A stretch of 64,000 bases of DNA from Seminavis robusta. Its lineage: Eukaryota > Bacillariophyta > Bacillariophyceae > Naviculales > Naviculaceae. The notes below the pieces were generated by a model that made no database searches, was not told where the DNA came from, and was given only the letters and a program-made list of their open reading frames with translations. The stretch covers positions 116,240-180,239 of the forward strand of contig CAICTM010000024.1 in assembly GCA_903772945.1 (NCBI GenBank), written 5' to 3'. Both the position numbers and the translations under genes were made by a program. Shown here in pieces: positions 10,538-21,790 of the stretch (its first letter is position 1; the number at the start of each line of letters is the position of its first letter).

Positions 10538-11806
10538 ATGAATCGCGCTGAATGCGATCCTGTCGATGAAATCCAAGACGAAGAGTTCAAGTGGCGTGGA
10601 GATCCAGCAGAAACATTCAGCGATTGGACCATTGAAATTGTAGCCAAAAAGGTGGCACAAGGCTCGTCACCCTCGTCGATTCTCGCTGCCGATGATCCAC
10701 CAGACAAAGATGACGATGACTCGCTGTTGTTTCCAGTAGAGACGTATCATGTACATAAATGCAACCTGGCGTATGGAAAACGAAAGTCGGAATATTTCGC
10801 CAACCTGTTTCGCAGTGGCAAGAAATTTCAAGAATCCAAGTCTTCCACGAGCCGCATCGCACTCGATCCGCTCGCGGCACAAGCATTCCCACGTCTCTTG
10901 AACTTTGTCTACACCGAACGACCATTGGAAGTCGACACCCACTCGGCCACGGCCTTGTATTTTCTCGGAGAGTATTTTGGAATACGAACTCTCTGTCAAC
11001 ATTCCAAACAATTCTTTGAACAAGACATTTCACTCGACAATCTGGACACGTACTACGAACACTCCATCGTCTTTCAAAATGAAACCATTCAGACCGTCTT
11101 GGCCAGGTTCATGGGAAACAACATTTTGGAAATTCCACCCACGGCTCCCATTGTTCTGGATGCCAATCCATCCTTGTGGGCCAATGTCGTGCGCAACTTT
11201 CATCACTTGACAGACGAAGGTAGCAAACTGCACCTCAGCAAACTCGTGGCCGCAAATGGAACCAGTCACCTGGACGAGTTGGACATGCGGACATTGATGG
11301 ATCTGACGGATGAACGAAAACTGCCACAAGTGCACCCGAGTGTGGCATTGCAATTGTGTGAACTGGAAGATCGATTGTGCCAAAACCAAAAAATGCCGGC
11401 TACGAGTTCTTCCCAGTCGGATCTGTCGTCCATCCAACGACGTTGTTCCGTGGCCTTGTCGGAGACATGGGGAGAAATTGAAATTGACAATACAACCACA
11501 GCAGTCACGTCCTTGTTGCAAAATCGAAAGTCCGTCTTTTTGGTCGATTTACTGATTCGATGCCTGTGCAAGGCGAAAGACGACATTCGAAAGGTCCGCA
11601 ATGAAATGAACCGAATACATTCCTTCATCAAAAATCTAAAACCCCTCCCAGAGTCACGATTGCATGAAGTGCAATACGAGTTTACGGTCGCGCTGCCCGA
11701 CGAGTTTGTCGAACACAATCCAGAAACACACTTTGCGTCAACCTACGTCCAACCGGCGCCCTACTCGTCCAAGAAATATCCACTCTTTTACTATGTGGAA
11801 ATATAG
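10538..11806 (+). CDS. BTB/POZ domain protein
   Basis: A 422-aa protein from the ATG at 10538 (MNRAEC); open codons upstream to 10481 have no ATG. Residues about 20-140 have the BTB/POZ pattern: FSDWTIEIVAKK at the start, a YHVHKCNLAYGKRKSEYFANLF helix region (His-Lys-x-x-Leu replaced by HKCNLA), then AFPRLLNFVYTERPLEVD and ALYFLGEYFGI. Downstream (140-422) it is helical, resembling BACK-like C-termini, without kelch repeats. BTB proteins of this kind usually dimerise and can be Cullin-3 substrate adaptors (family knowledge); which substrate is unknown. Single exon. An acidic DDPPDKDDDDS insert lies inside the N-terminal part of the BTB fold. Confidence 0.85.
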   Translation: MNRAECDPVDEIQDEEFKWRGDPAETFSDWTIEIVAKKVAQGSSPSSILAADDPPDKDDDDSLLFPVETYHVHKCNLAYGKRKSEYFANLFRSGKKFQESKSSTSRIALDPLAAQAFPRLLNFVYTERPLEVDTHSATALYFLGEYFGIRTLCQHSKQFFEQDISLDNLDTYYEHSIVFQNETIQTVLARFMGNNILEIPPTAPIVLDANPSLWANVVRNFHHLTDEGSKLHLSKLVAANGTSHLDELDMRTLMDLTDERKLPQVHPSVALQLCELEDRLCQNQKMPATSSSQSDLSSIQRRCSVALSETWGEIEIDNTTTAVTSLLQNRKSVFLVDLLIRCLCKAKDDIRKVRNEMNRIHSFIKNLKPLPESRLHEVQYEFTVALPDEFVEHNPETHFASTYVQPAPYSSKKYPLFYYVEI

Positions 11807-13981
11807 TCCACACATTGTTGTAGATGCGACTCGATTCGATTCATTATTATTTCGAGGCAAATGCACTTTGGAACAATCAACTCCAGTCGGTTGCATTGAA
11901 TCATTCCACCCAGACGCGACTTCAGGCGCATCCAGGGGGCTGCAAGGGCTGCGCCTGTCAATTTACTTGCATACACCAGAAGGCGCCGGTCAGTCCCCCG
12001 CATTTTACAACTTGCATGCTCATGCGTCACCACTGGGGCATGTCCCAACGATACCATGCGTTCCCGGCAGCGTCCCCACGTCAATTCTGAAACTACTAAA
12101 CATTGATGAGGACAATAGTGAACCGCTCGCCAAGAGCTGTTGATACACATGTAGACCGAATGCTGAAGATAGCTGCTTTATAGAAACAATAGACTGGCCG
12201 CCACTGTAGCTAGCTAGGGCTACTAGACTACAGTTAGCTGAAGGGGTGGATCCGTTTTGGGACTGTGTGGACCGTACTGGTACCGGTACTGACACCTGTT
12301 GTCGCCTTTTTGTCCGCAAGTGGAGGTTCTTCTCCTCCGCTCTCGGAGCTTCACAACCTCACTGGCTTGAACAGCTCTGCGCTGAGGAGCTTCTGAGGCC
12401 TCTAAAAAAGGCGGACCAAGAACCAGGCTTATGTGTCGAGTCGCCTGTTTGTTCTGAGGTGTTAAACGGGAGAACTTTGTTACATTTCCAGTGTAATTCT
12501 CCGTTTGTTATCCGTTCCACTCAAGGAAGCCACTTTAGAAAGGATCTTATTACTTATGTGAACGAGAGGCTCTTACGAGCACTGAGAGTATTTGATTGGC
12601 CCTGCATAAATAGGTTTGGCGGTTTGGCACGTTCACATTGCGGACATCATGTTCTTTCCATTTCCAGTGGTACAAATTGTCGCCAATCAGTAGCGCGTAG
12701 CGGTGTTCCGCTACTGAAAAGCGGCAGCTGGCTAGCTGGCTTCCAGTACCGGTACCGTAGACTAGCTAGCGCTCTGGAGCTCTACAACTCCAACAGCTCT
12801 CCAACATCCGTGCACTACATGTACAGTTACTGGCTGGGTACGGTACTAGCCAGCTACAGCCAGAGTGCCAGTTGTTCTCATCAGAGGCACTTGGTAATAC
12901 CGGTTCGTGTTGCTGTGTTGTTCACGTAGCTAGAGTACTACTGTTAAGTAACTCCGGTCTGAACGAGTATCATATTCCTTATAGTCCGAACCAAGATCCG
13001 AGCGCAGAAAATATTACACTCCGAACGTTTTAATAAGATTATCGTCTTCTATGAGCTTTTTATTCCACAGTAGGGTACTTGACCTTGGACAACACCCCCG
13101 GTAACGGTACCTTACCAAGGTACCTGGGTTATTTCAGAGGTGTTGCCCCTTTTTACTATCCCACAACAAAGGCAAAGCTTCCACCTCCCACTGCTGGCAT
13201 ACTGAGCCAGTATATCTCAGCATGATATACACTAGCTAGTAGCTTGTCAAATTGTCTGCTTCCTTCCAAGTTTTGAGAGATGAACTGAGAGGAAAAGCAA
13301 ACCTGACCTCTTCGATGGAAAAAGGTGCAAAATTTGGAGTTCTATGAATCATAGTGGTACGAGATTTCTCTTACAGTAGTACTAGTACCAAGTACCGTAG
13401 TCTTGGCATATTCAACACTTGCAGTTTTTCTTCCGGGTACCGTACCGGTAGTCCTGAGTCCAGCAAAGTATGCCATAGTGTAGTCTACGGTACCATGGTG
13501 CCTGGTACACGTACGGTCTGTCATCTCTCTTGGATTGGTTTCTCTAGTATATTATTCTTATTACCAAGTTAATAGTAAAATCATTTTTCTGACGTTCCCT
13601 CCGGAGGACACGAACTCCCAGGGAGACAGGGAGACGAGAGCATGTTCTTCAATTGTTCCTCCACCTCTTTTATTACGAGCGCAAAAGGTCCCGGTATTGG
13701 AATAGCCTTTGGCGATTCGATTCACTTGTTAGTAGCTAGCTAGCAGTACGGTATGTACTGGTAGTATCTCATGTCTCAAGTGACAGGGTGTGTGCACGGT
13801 GCACAGGGATACCGCATCGTAGATTGAGTGTTGCTCGCGTGCCAGCAAAAGTAAGTTTCATTTTGGCTGCTTTGTCTAGACTACTGCAGTCCGCACAGTC
13901 GGTGGTAGAATCATTTCACGCGACAATACAACTATACTAGCTAGTACCTGCAGCACCCAAGGAAAAGAATCATCATTCACA
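11807..13981. other. Intergenic, 2.2 kb, palindromic-word rich
   Basis: No supported gene. A 227-codon open frame at 12246-12929 (plus) lacks recognisable domains and runs through TACCGGTA and GCTAGCTAG words, so I do not call it. Many TACCGGTA, GGTACC, CTAGCTAG and ACTAGTA words occur, particularly 12280-12300, 12720-12850, 13090-13130 and 13370-13510. Confidence 0.5.
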
Positions 13982-16900
13982 ATGAAGATGGAAATTGAGC
14001 TGCGTGAAGAGCGTCTCGCCGACTACTCGAAGCAGCGTGCGGATGGGACCGTTAGTCCCAACAGCAGTGCGAGGCTGAACCTAGACGATTCCAGCCGGAA
14101 CCCCAAGCTGCCCAAGCAGCCCAAGAAGGAACAAAATGCCCCTGTCGACTTGTCGCCCAGTCGAAAGCTCAATAATGCCATTTCGGCTACGGAGTTCTTG
14201 CTGAGTCTCCCCTTGGAAGGGGATGGCAACAAGATGGACGATGACTGTGACGACAACAGTTCTGTTTCCTCTTTGGGCAGTAGCTTTCTCTTGACGGAAG
14301 AAGACATTGTCATTGAGGTATCGGAGAACTTGTCTTGCTCAGAGCGCCTTCGTCTGTCCATGAGGTCTCTTTCCAAGCAAAACAGTAGCAAGGATCTTAA
14401 GTTCTCGTCCAGTTTCAGGTCGATGGCCTCTTCGGGGAATAACTCCATGAAAAGGAGACCATCACTGTCTCGCTCCAAGACGGCTGATTCTGTCGTGACT
14501 AACGGTAGTCAACGATCACTGACGTCCTTGTTTCGAGATGGAGACGACCATGACGGGGCAGAGAGCAGTACGGGACATCACTCCAGGGGTAGCATCAATT
14601 TTCCTTTGAGAAGGACATTGAGCAACGGAAAACGCTTTGAAAGGACACCATCACAACGATCCTTGGGTAGCACAGATCGATTACGCCTGTCGTTGAACCG
14701 GCAGATGCTTTCCAAAGATGAAGCGGCTGCTGCCAGGGCCACCATGGATGATTCTCAGCTATCAATGAGCGCATCTGAAGTCAATCATGTGCCGCCCCGT
14801 CGGACACTCTCGGCGGGGAACTTGCGGTGTGCTTCCAACCAACGAGCTGCAACGCGATCTGCGCATTCCAACCATGCAATGCGTCAGAATGCCAGACACA
14901 TAGCAGGCCAAGACGACATCAGTGTCAAATCGCGAAATAGCAAAGGCAACAACTCGGCCAAAAGTTGTAGTTCCCTGTCCTCTAGATCAACGAAGAAGGA
15001 GGTCAATCAAAGAAAGGCACGCCGTCGACGGTCGATAAGTCGGATAGACGGCTCAGCTACCTCTCGACGTTCCAACACAGCTATATCTCCGTCTCGGCGT
15101 TCTCCAAACCGGTCCCCGCGACGGAGCACAAGCAATCTCGTGGACAGCATCCCTCTTCATGTGCAGGCCAGGCGCCGAATATCTCAGGCTGAGATTGATG
15201 CCATACATAGAAACTTACTGGCTTCTCTTGCCAAGCCAAACCTCTCTCGTTCCGTGTCCCTGGAATCACCCCTGAAGAGGTGCCTCGCTGCACCCCAGGG
15301 GTGCCTTAAGAAAGGTTCGCACTACGGGGACTCAGTCATGTCGGAAAACAGTCTCATGGATGACAGCTTTTGGTCGATGATGTCTACAGAAGATAAAGAG
15401 CAACAAGCATGTCGTCGTCGCTCGAGCTCTCAGTCGCTTCGCACCTTGGATTTGGCAGTTCAGCCAACAGCCCGACAAAGTCATCCAGCAGCAAACAAGC
15501 CGATGCGACGTTCCAACAGCAACTTGGATCGTGTTCTCTCAGGCACGGGCAGCTTTCTGGACGCCTCCAACGCCGCGTTGCTACAGCAGTCGATGGAGAA
15601 GCCGTCAGTGGGGGCTGCTCGGAAGATGTTGGGACAACCCATGGTTAGTACCGATACGCTGAATGCCCCGAACAGCAGCTTACACAGTCAATCCAAGCCA
15701 AGGTCTCGAAGAAGGGTTTCCAGGAAGGAGAGGCTGTCAGTCAAGTCGCAACTGGAATCTTCCAATTCAGCGTTGCACTCGTCCGCATCCGAGCTACTGC
15801 GCAGGAGCGAGCCGCAGAAGCCCAAGGTCAAGAGGAAGCTCTCGGGATCAAACTCAAAGCTGGCACTCCTGGCATCCATGTCGCGATCAGAGTCAAAAGG
15901 CTCCTTGGCGGAAGCTGCTGAAACCGGCGACAGCGGCCAACCTGGCCTCCGGCGAGTGACGACTGCGGGTTCTTTGACAAAATTGCCGGGATTTCGCAGA
16001 ACCGACACTGAAAATTCTATCCAAAAGTTCAAGGCCAATTCGCGCTCACTACGCAGCAGCGTCAAGGGGTCCCTGGGAAGAAGTGGGTCGGGCCCTGACT
16101 TGCTGGCAAAAGCAGGGTTGGGAAGAAGTGGTTCTGCGACTGACATCCTCGCAAAGGCTGGGCTCGGCAAGAAGATGAAGCCTTCGAATAGTATGGTCAT
16201 GATGCCCGGAGTCGGACTTGCGTGCCTTCAGGATAAGACGGAAGAAGAAAAGACCAAAGAACCACAGCACTGCCACAACGCAAATTGGGCGTCGGGACCC
16301 AGGACAAGACCTTCAGTTTCAAATCCATTCCTGTCTGTCGTGCAAGGAACACCAATCAAAAGTTCAACCCAACCACCAACTCCACCACAAACTCCGCCCC
16401 AGGGTTCCAAGCCTACTATAATGTCCGTAAAGTCGTTGTCGCAGGCAAATAGGAGAGGCCGTGGTCCAAACAGATCAAAGTCTGGTCCTCCCTTGAGACG
16501 TGAGATTGGCCTGTTGACAGATGGTGCTCCAAAGAACGAATCCAAGAGTGGTTTGCGCCGCAAGATCACCATACCTAGTGGGATTGGCGAAAAGAATCGA
16601 TCTGCTAATGACATCTTGGCTTTGGCTGGTCTGGGGAAGAAGAAGCCCTCGAACAGCCTTGTAATGATGCCTGGAGTTGGGCAGATATGCTTGCAAGGGA
16701 GAGGAGGATCTTCGAGTGTGCTTAGGGCTGTCGAAACCGATCCCGAGGGAGGAGAAGCCGTGACAAATCACCAATGGAATGTACAGTCACAACGTCGAAA
16801 ACCAACAGAAAACCCGTTCCTAGCCTTTGTCAATTCTGAGGGCAGACCAACCCCCCAGCAGAGATCTCCCAAAATTTCCCCGCAGCGGCCAAAGCCAACA

Positions 16901-17293
16901 AAAGTCAAACCTTTGTGCGATGGCAGTGAGCGCAGCAACGGGTCAAGACGGAGCAAACGTGTGGGTGGTAGACCAAAGTTGTCTCGGAAAAAGTCTGATA
17001 AAGACTTAGTGAAGCATCTCAATGATTCCAACCCGTCGCGAGCTTTGGTATTAGATGACCTCAAACGGCTCAAATCCCAGGGGAGAAGCATAGTGAGGTC
17101 CACCCGAAACGTGAAGAAGTCTTCTTTTGATATGGATGGATCTGAACATCATTTCGTGACTGGTAAGTCCATAAAATACACAGGAACTGTTTTCCATTTC
17201 GCAAGCAAATTCGACCCTCATCCTCGCGGTCTTCAATTCGTCCTCGTGGGTAGGTTCTCGAATTCGAAGGTACAGCACCTTACAAGACTTTGA
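13982..17293 (+). CDS. Large Ser/Arg-rich disordered protein with duplicated C-terminal module
   Basis: This 1,103-aa reading frame from a clean ATG is rich in Ser, Arg and Lys almost throughout and has no recognised domain. SR/RS-type patches recur (RRRRSISRIDG near 347; SRRSPNRSPRRSTSN near 371). Two modules in the C-terminal third are duplicated. Unit 1 (about 717-785) reads SATDILAKAGLGKKMKPSNS then MVMMPGVG, CLQ, NPFLSVV. Unit 2 (about 875-950) reads SANDILALAGLGKKKPSNS then LVMMPGVG, CLQ, NPFLAFV. The conserved blocks in a variable background suggest binding motifs. A good splice donor (GGTAAGT, GT at 17163) interrupts the frame, so the last 42 residues may be intronic and the true C-terminus may lie in a small exon I could not fix. 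It is convergent with the chitin-synthase-like gene. Confidence 0.75.
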   Translation: MKMEIELREERLADYSKQRADGTVSPNSSARLNLDDSSRNPKLPKQPKKEQNAPVDLSPSRKLNNAISATEFLLSLPLEGDGNKMDDDCDDNSSVSSLGSSFLLTEEDIVIEVSENLSCSERLRLSMRSLSKQNSSKDLKFSSSFRSMASSGNNSMKRRPSLSRSKTADSVVTNGSQRSLTSLFRDGDDHDGAESSTGHHSRGSINFPLRRTLSNGKRFERTPSQRSLGSTDRLRLSLNRQMLSKDEAAAARATMDDSQLSMSASEVNHVPPRRTLSAGNLRCASNQRAATRSAHSNHAMRQNARHIAGQDDISVKSRNSKGNNSAKSCSSLSSRSTKKEVNQRKARRRRSISRIDGSATSRRSNTAISPSRRSPNRSPRRSTSNLVDSIPLHVQARRRISQAEIDAIHRNLLASLAKPNLSRSVSLESPLKRCLAAPQGCLKKGSHYGDSVMSENSLMDDSFWSMMSTEDKEQQACRRRSSSQSLRTLDLAVQPTARQSHPAANKPMRRSNSNLDRVLSGTGSFLDASNAALLQQSMEKPSVGAARKMLGQPMVSTDTLNAPNSSLHSQSKPRSRRRVSRKERLSVKSQLESSNSALHSSASELLRRSEPQKPKVKRKLSGSNSKLALLASMSRSESKGSLAEAAETGDSGQPGLRRVTTAGSLTKLPGFRRTDTENSIQKFKANSRSLRSSVKGSLGRSGSGPDLLAKAGLGRSGSATDILAKAGLGKKMKPSNSMVMMPGVGLACLQDKTEEEKTKEPQHCHNANWASGPRTRPSVSNPFLSVVQGTPIKSSTQPPTPPQTPPQGSKPTIMSVKSLSQANRRGRGPNRSKSGPPLRREIGLLTDGAPKNESKSGLRRKITIPSGIGEKNRSANDILALAGLGKKKPSNSLVMMPGVGQICLQGRGGSSSVLRAVETDPEGGEAVTNHQWNVQSQRRKPTENPFLAFVNSEGRPTPQQRSPKISPQRPKPTKVKPLCDGSERSNGSRRSKRVGGRPKLSRKKSDKDLVKHLNDSNPSRALVLDDLKRLKSQGRSIVRSTRNVKKSSFDMDGSEHHFVTGKSIKYTGTVFHFASKFDPHPRGLQFVLVGRFSNSKVQHLTRL

Positions 17294-17545
17294 GCAGCAA
17301 CATCCGTTGGTCAGATGAAAAGAAACAGTGCATTTACCAAGACCACGCAAGAGGGGCAGTTACAAGGAACTTGGCACAATGCTGTTATAGGAATGCTCTT
17401 ACTAAAAGAGTAACTACTAGACTTATTTGGTTTCGTATCGTCGTAGTAAGTTGATTGTTCATCTTTCGGGCGTGCTTGAACCGAGTGGACTCGGATGAAA
17501 TTGAGCTCGAACCAAACCATCAAGCAAGGAGACAAAGAAAGATTC

Positions 17546-20500
17546 TCAAATGAGTGCCTCGACCGCAGTGTGTTCATTCATCTCATCTTCAGGAGGATTC
17601 TTCTTTTCCGCAGTATTCTCGTTTGTCTCAGGATTTTCTTTGCCAGTAATGCCAAGGTTGCCGAGTTCCACCGATTCGATGCTTTGCGCAGTGTTGGCTG
17701 TGTCGTCACTACCAGAACTGCGCAGACAACACCAAAAACTGCTCACACCACCGGAAGATGGAGACGAAGGGGCTTTATCCTCAAGCTTTTGGTAGGCCTC
17801 TTCGTCGGGCTCCGGTTCGACAACCCTGGAGCTACCACCTCCAAGGCAACCCAGGGCCCGGCAAAAGATCTCAATGAACGACACGGCATAGGTCAGCGAG
17901 AGCACAATTGTGTAGGAAACCACATAGACGGGGAACGCATTGCCATAGAACTGCATGAGGATAATCATCAAAAGGGCAACTGCCGAATTGAAGCCGACAA
18001 GGATTTGGGATACCTTCCGCCCAGCAGCTTCCCGCTTCAGGGCGTTTTCGGTCTCGTCAAGGGACTTGCGTGAGCGGTTCCCCCAAGACAGGTCGGAAAG
18101 GCGTGTAGTGGCGTATGCAGGTAGCCAAATGGTGTGGGTAATCATGAGAGGGAGCGCAAAGGGTGCAGAGAGGATCATAGCCCACAATCCGGAGAAATTG
18201 CACTTTGCAATACCATCCAGCAATCCAGCCGCAAAGGGTAAGAAGCAGAAAGCAATCAGCATCTGCACTGCAAGGGGAGTTTCCCAGCCCAAAATCACCA
18301 TCATTCCTATCGCATTGACAACGTAGAGAAGAGTCACAATAAGGTTGACCCAAAGGACAAGGTGGAACAAAATGGGTCGGTAGGCAGAACCAGAATCGTT
18401 CTTCCAGCGAGTCGGCTCAGTGTAACGCACAATGCCAATTTCATCGTTGATCGGCTTGGCCCTGGGTGTGTGGCCAAGAATGAAGAGGACATAGAGCAGC
18501 CAATAGGCAAGGCCAAAGGCGATGCCATCTCGGAGGCGGCCTGGTTGCACTTCAACCTCGGCGAGACTGATGGTTGGGTCAAAGATCTTCTCTGGATCAT
18601 GCAGCAAGTCGGGAGCAAACAGGCCAAACCTAAACATCCACACGATCAACAGTGCGGGGCCAAAGAGACGCACAACCATCCCTTGAATGACTCCCAACAC
18701 CACCAAGAACCAACTGAGGGCCTTTGCTATGGGATCCTGGTTGCTGTTTGTGATGATTCCTTCTTGTAAAATCCACAAGTATGTGGCAAAGGTACCATTC
18801 AGCCAACGGCGTCGTTGTTTGACCAATTGACTCAATGGCTTCTCAGCTTCCATGTAGAAGACTTCATCTACAAGTCCGGTCCGCCCGAATCCCTGTCACA
18901 AAGACAGAATGCATGGAAAACATTGAATGTGAGACAAACCAACTATCGCGGCAGCCGTAGCAGTTCAGCAGATTGAACAATGGCCACTTACTTCCAATGG
19001 CATCACGTCGAGATCCTTGCTGCTCTTTTTGGGAGGAAATGCCAATAGAGTCCCAGGGATTCGGTCTTCTACCAACTCGACGTTGCCCAAGATGAGGCCT
19101 TTGTTGGACCTTGAAAAAAGCTGAAAGTACTGACACATCAACCCTTCTGTGAGGCTGCCAAGCTTGTTGTATCGGTAGAGTCCACACGGTCCTGGGATGA
19201 CGTGCATGGCGCCGAGTGAATTGTATACACTCATGAACGAAACATTATCCACCTTTTAGGAAGGGGGAGAATTGTGAATGAGATCCAACCCAAATTTAGA
19301 GAATGCATCGAATCATTGAACGATCATGTGCATGCACGGGGTGGCTTGTGGCTTACCTCGAATTCAAAGCGCTGAAGCTGCCGAAGAAGAAAGTGAAAGG
19401 GGCGGTAACAAAGTTCATAGTCGCCGTCTCCTTGAATGCTAGCGGGCATCGTACGTTGGGTTCCAGTAACAGCATGAAGAGCACGGTCATCGTCAAGGCG
19501 CTCAATGAGACGAGCCGCCGTTGTGCGTTCAAAGTAAGTCCCGCAGTCCGTCGCGAGTGCGTACTTGCATCGAATGGTAGAAGCGTGAGGACCCAACCAC
19601 CACTGTTGAGAATTGGCCTTGCGACGATTCTCTCGCTTGACGACGAGGGAAAAGCCACCAGCAACGGTTCCTTCCATTACGGGTCGTCGTGTTTGGGCTG
19701 CCGCTTGATCAAACGGATGGACAATGATGGTGTTTGCATCCGGGAAGACTCCAAAGGGATTCACAGTGGGGTCCTCGGAACCAAAGTCAACTCCGAATAG
19801 CGTGCACAAGTAGGCCGCCATGGATTCCGACATGGCATACATTCCGTCCATCACAATCACGGCTTCAACTCTCCATCCTTCGGGCATGATCTGTCGTGAG
19901 AGACCTCGAATCGTGCGCTCCAACTCCTTTCCTTCCTCGTTGTAGCAGGGGATGATACAGGAAACGACCTTGTCCTCGTTGGTTCGAGCCATGCCATTCT
20001 CGGGTGCCGCCTCGTCCCATTTGAGACCAGGAAAGTAGTCATAGTCGGGTTTGGGCACACGAGAGGAAACTCCGGTGACACTCCACATGGTCTTGTCGTA
20101 TTCAATCTCGTAGGATCCCACGTCGACAGGGAAATCCTCCTCATGCACTCCGCCATCGTTGTGAGACGTATCCAATGTCGCCATGATCACGTTCATTTGT
20201 TGGGATTGTTGCTGCATCATGCTCTGCACCTGCTTATTTTGCGCCGACATTTGACGCTCCATCTTGGTCACTGCGCGACACAACAACAGACAGACAGCCA
20301 GCGTGAGGTTTCGATTCGATTCATCCCTGGCATACACTGCAAAAGGCATCTCCAAATGACAACGATTACGCGTGTGAAGAACTTACTGGCACCACGCATC
20401 TCTTCCAACTGCGCCGTCGCCTCGGACGACAACAAACTTTCTCCATGCGACGCCACTTCATGGTTGTTGTTGTTGTATGCTGCGTGATCGACTCGAATGC

Positions 20501-20549
20501 GTCCAGGAACGCGCTTGGACTTGTTGCTTCGGGGCCACAACTTCACCAT
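17546..20549 (-). CDS. Chitin synthase-like GT2 glycosyltransferase, four exons
   Basis: Exons on the minus strand are 20549-20387, 20270-19357, 19252-18992 and 18892-17546. All introns are GT-AG (99-116 bp) and phases agree, giving 894 aa. The N-terminus has a Gln-rich helical stretch (about 60-85). The GT2 domain begins at about 155 (VVSCIIPCYNEE) with VIVMDG, a DCGT nucleotide-sugar motif (296-299), EDR (421-423) and QRRRW (472-476), the hallmark order of chitin synthases. At least eight hydrophobic segments follow, then a polar acidic tail. The family transfers GlcNAc from UDP-GlcNAc and extrudes chitin across the membrane (family knowledge). In diatoms, chitin occurs in girdle bands or fibres of some species; its use here is inferred. 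Hyaluronan or other GT2 synthases are less likely because of EDR with QRRRW. Confidence 0.88.
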
Positions 20550-21790
20550 TGTCTCTTCTCTCGTACCACCGGTAGGTAGCGTTTACTTTCGTGGTGTTTG
20601 CTTGTCAACCTTCGCCTCTGGTGTTTTGTGAGAGGTGGAAGCAGCGTTTGTTTGTTTTTGGTGCGAAATTCAAAAAACGATGTGGGAATCGAGCGTTAAA
20701 TCAGTCTTCTGCTAAAACCCCCCTTTCAGTCAATCCTCTGAAGATCTAATACAGCGTACCGGTAGAAGCTGGCTACTTGGCAGCGCGTGGAAACCCCCGG
20801 GATACAGAGTACGGTACCGGTAGTGAAATACCCGGAAGGGGCTCATACGTCAGATCAAATTGTGATGCAGCTAGCTAGCTAGGCCGCACCGTAGTATGAT
20901 ACCGGCCGGTACGGGTTCCAGCTATGTTTTTTAGTCAGTGGCTGCTGTATGGTAGTACGGCATGTCGTGGTACACACAAGGCAGGTTCCCAGGCCAAACT
21001 CGGAGGTCTTTCTTCTTTCCTCCTCTCGCCTGATTGGATTCCATTTTTGGATCCATGAGTCTTCCAATTGCTTTCTTTGCAAGGTTTCGCAAGCCTTGGG
21101 TACGGCAAGGTACGGGACGGGGACCCTTGGACACTCACAAATTCGAAGTTCATCCATGGTGTGGGCCGAAGATCATTGGCCGGAAAAGACGAAAACACTC
21201 CGGTTCTCGAGTGTTGGCTTTCTAGTAGAGATGGCTAGATGGCGGTGTTGATTGAACGGCGGTACGGTACAGCGTAGATCGTCACCGGCAACCTTTCAGA
21301 TAGATCATCTACCGTTCTCTCTGGTCCCGTTGTCCTCGGTTGGCTCCATCCATGTAGTCGGCCGGATATAAGCCAGTTCGTCTGTTATATGAATGTTATT
21401 GGGGCTCAGAACCACAGAAGCAAATCGAACTTTCTCGCTTACGATTGCTGTTCCCACTTCAAGTGGCAAATTCGAAGATCTACCAATCATCACCAATCAC
21501 CAATCGCCACCACCAGGTGCTCACCTTTCACCATTCCGAGCTCTAGCTTTTTGTTGTTTGACCCATCATCATCAGGAAAGAGATCTGTGCCAGGGTCCAT
21601 CCATTGCGCTCAATAATATATCCACCTTTGTGATTGAATTATCAAGTAGAAAAGATCAAGAGACGTTGATCTAGCTAGGTGCTCCAGAGAGTTGCAGTGC
21701 AAAAGATAAAGGATCCTTTTAGCCTTTTGATATCGCTGATACCCTTGGATACCTACTGTTTCATACCAAAGAACAATTGTGAAAGGTACC
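20550..21790. other. Intergenic between two divergent genes, 1.2 kb
   Basis: The stretch lies between the starts of the chitin-synthase-like and the TRCF-like genes, so it holds both promoters. No gene is supported. It carries GCTAGCTAGCTAG at 20871-20883, a GATACCGGCCGGTAC palindrome near 20899 and several TACCGGTA words. Confidence 0.5.

Noticed and set aside
12246-12929. Plus-strand 227-codon ORF in intergenic DNA
   Set aside because: No recognisable domain, runs through TACCGGTA and GCTAGC repeat words, no conserved-looking blocks. Length alone is suggestive but not enough.
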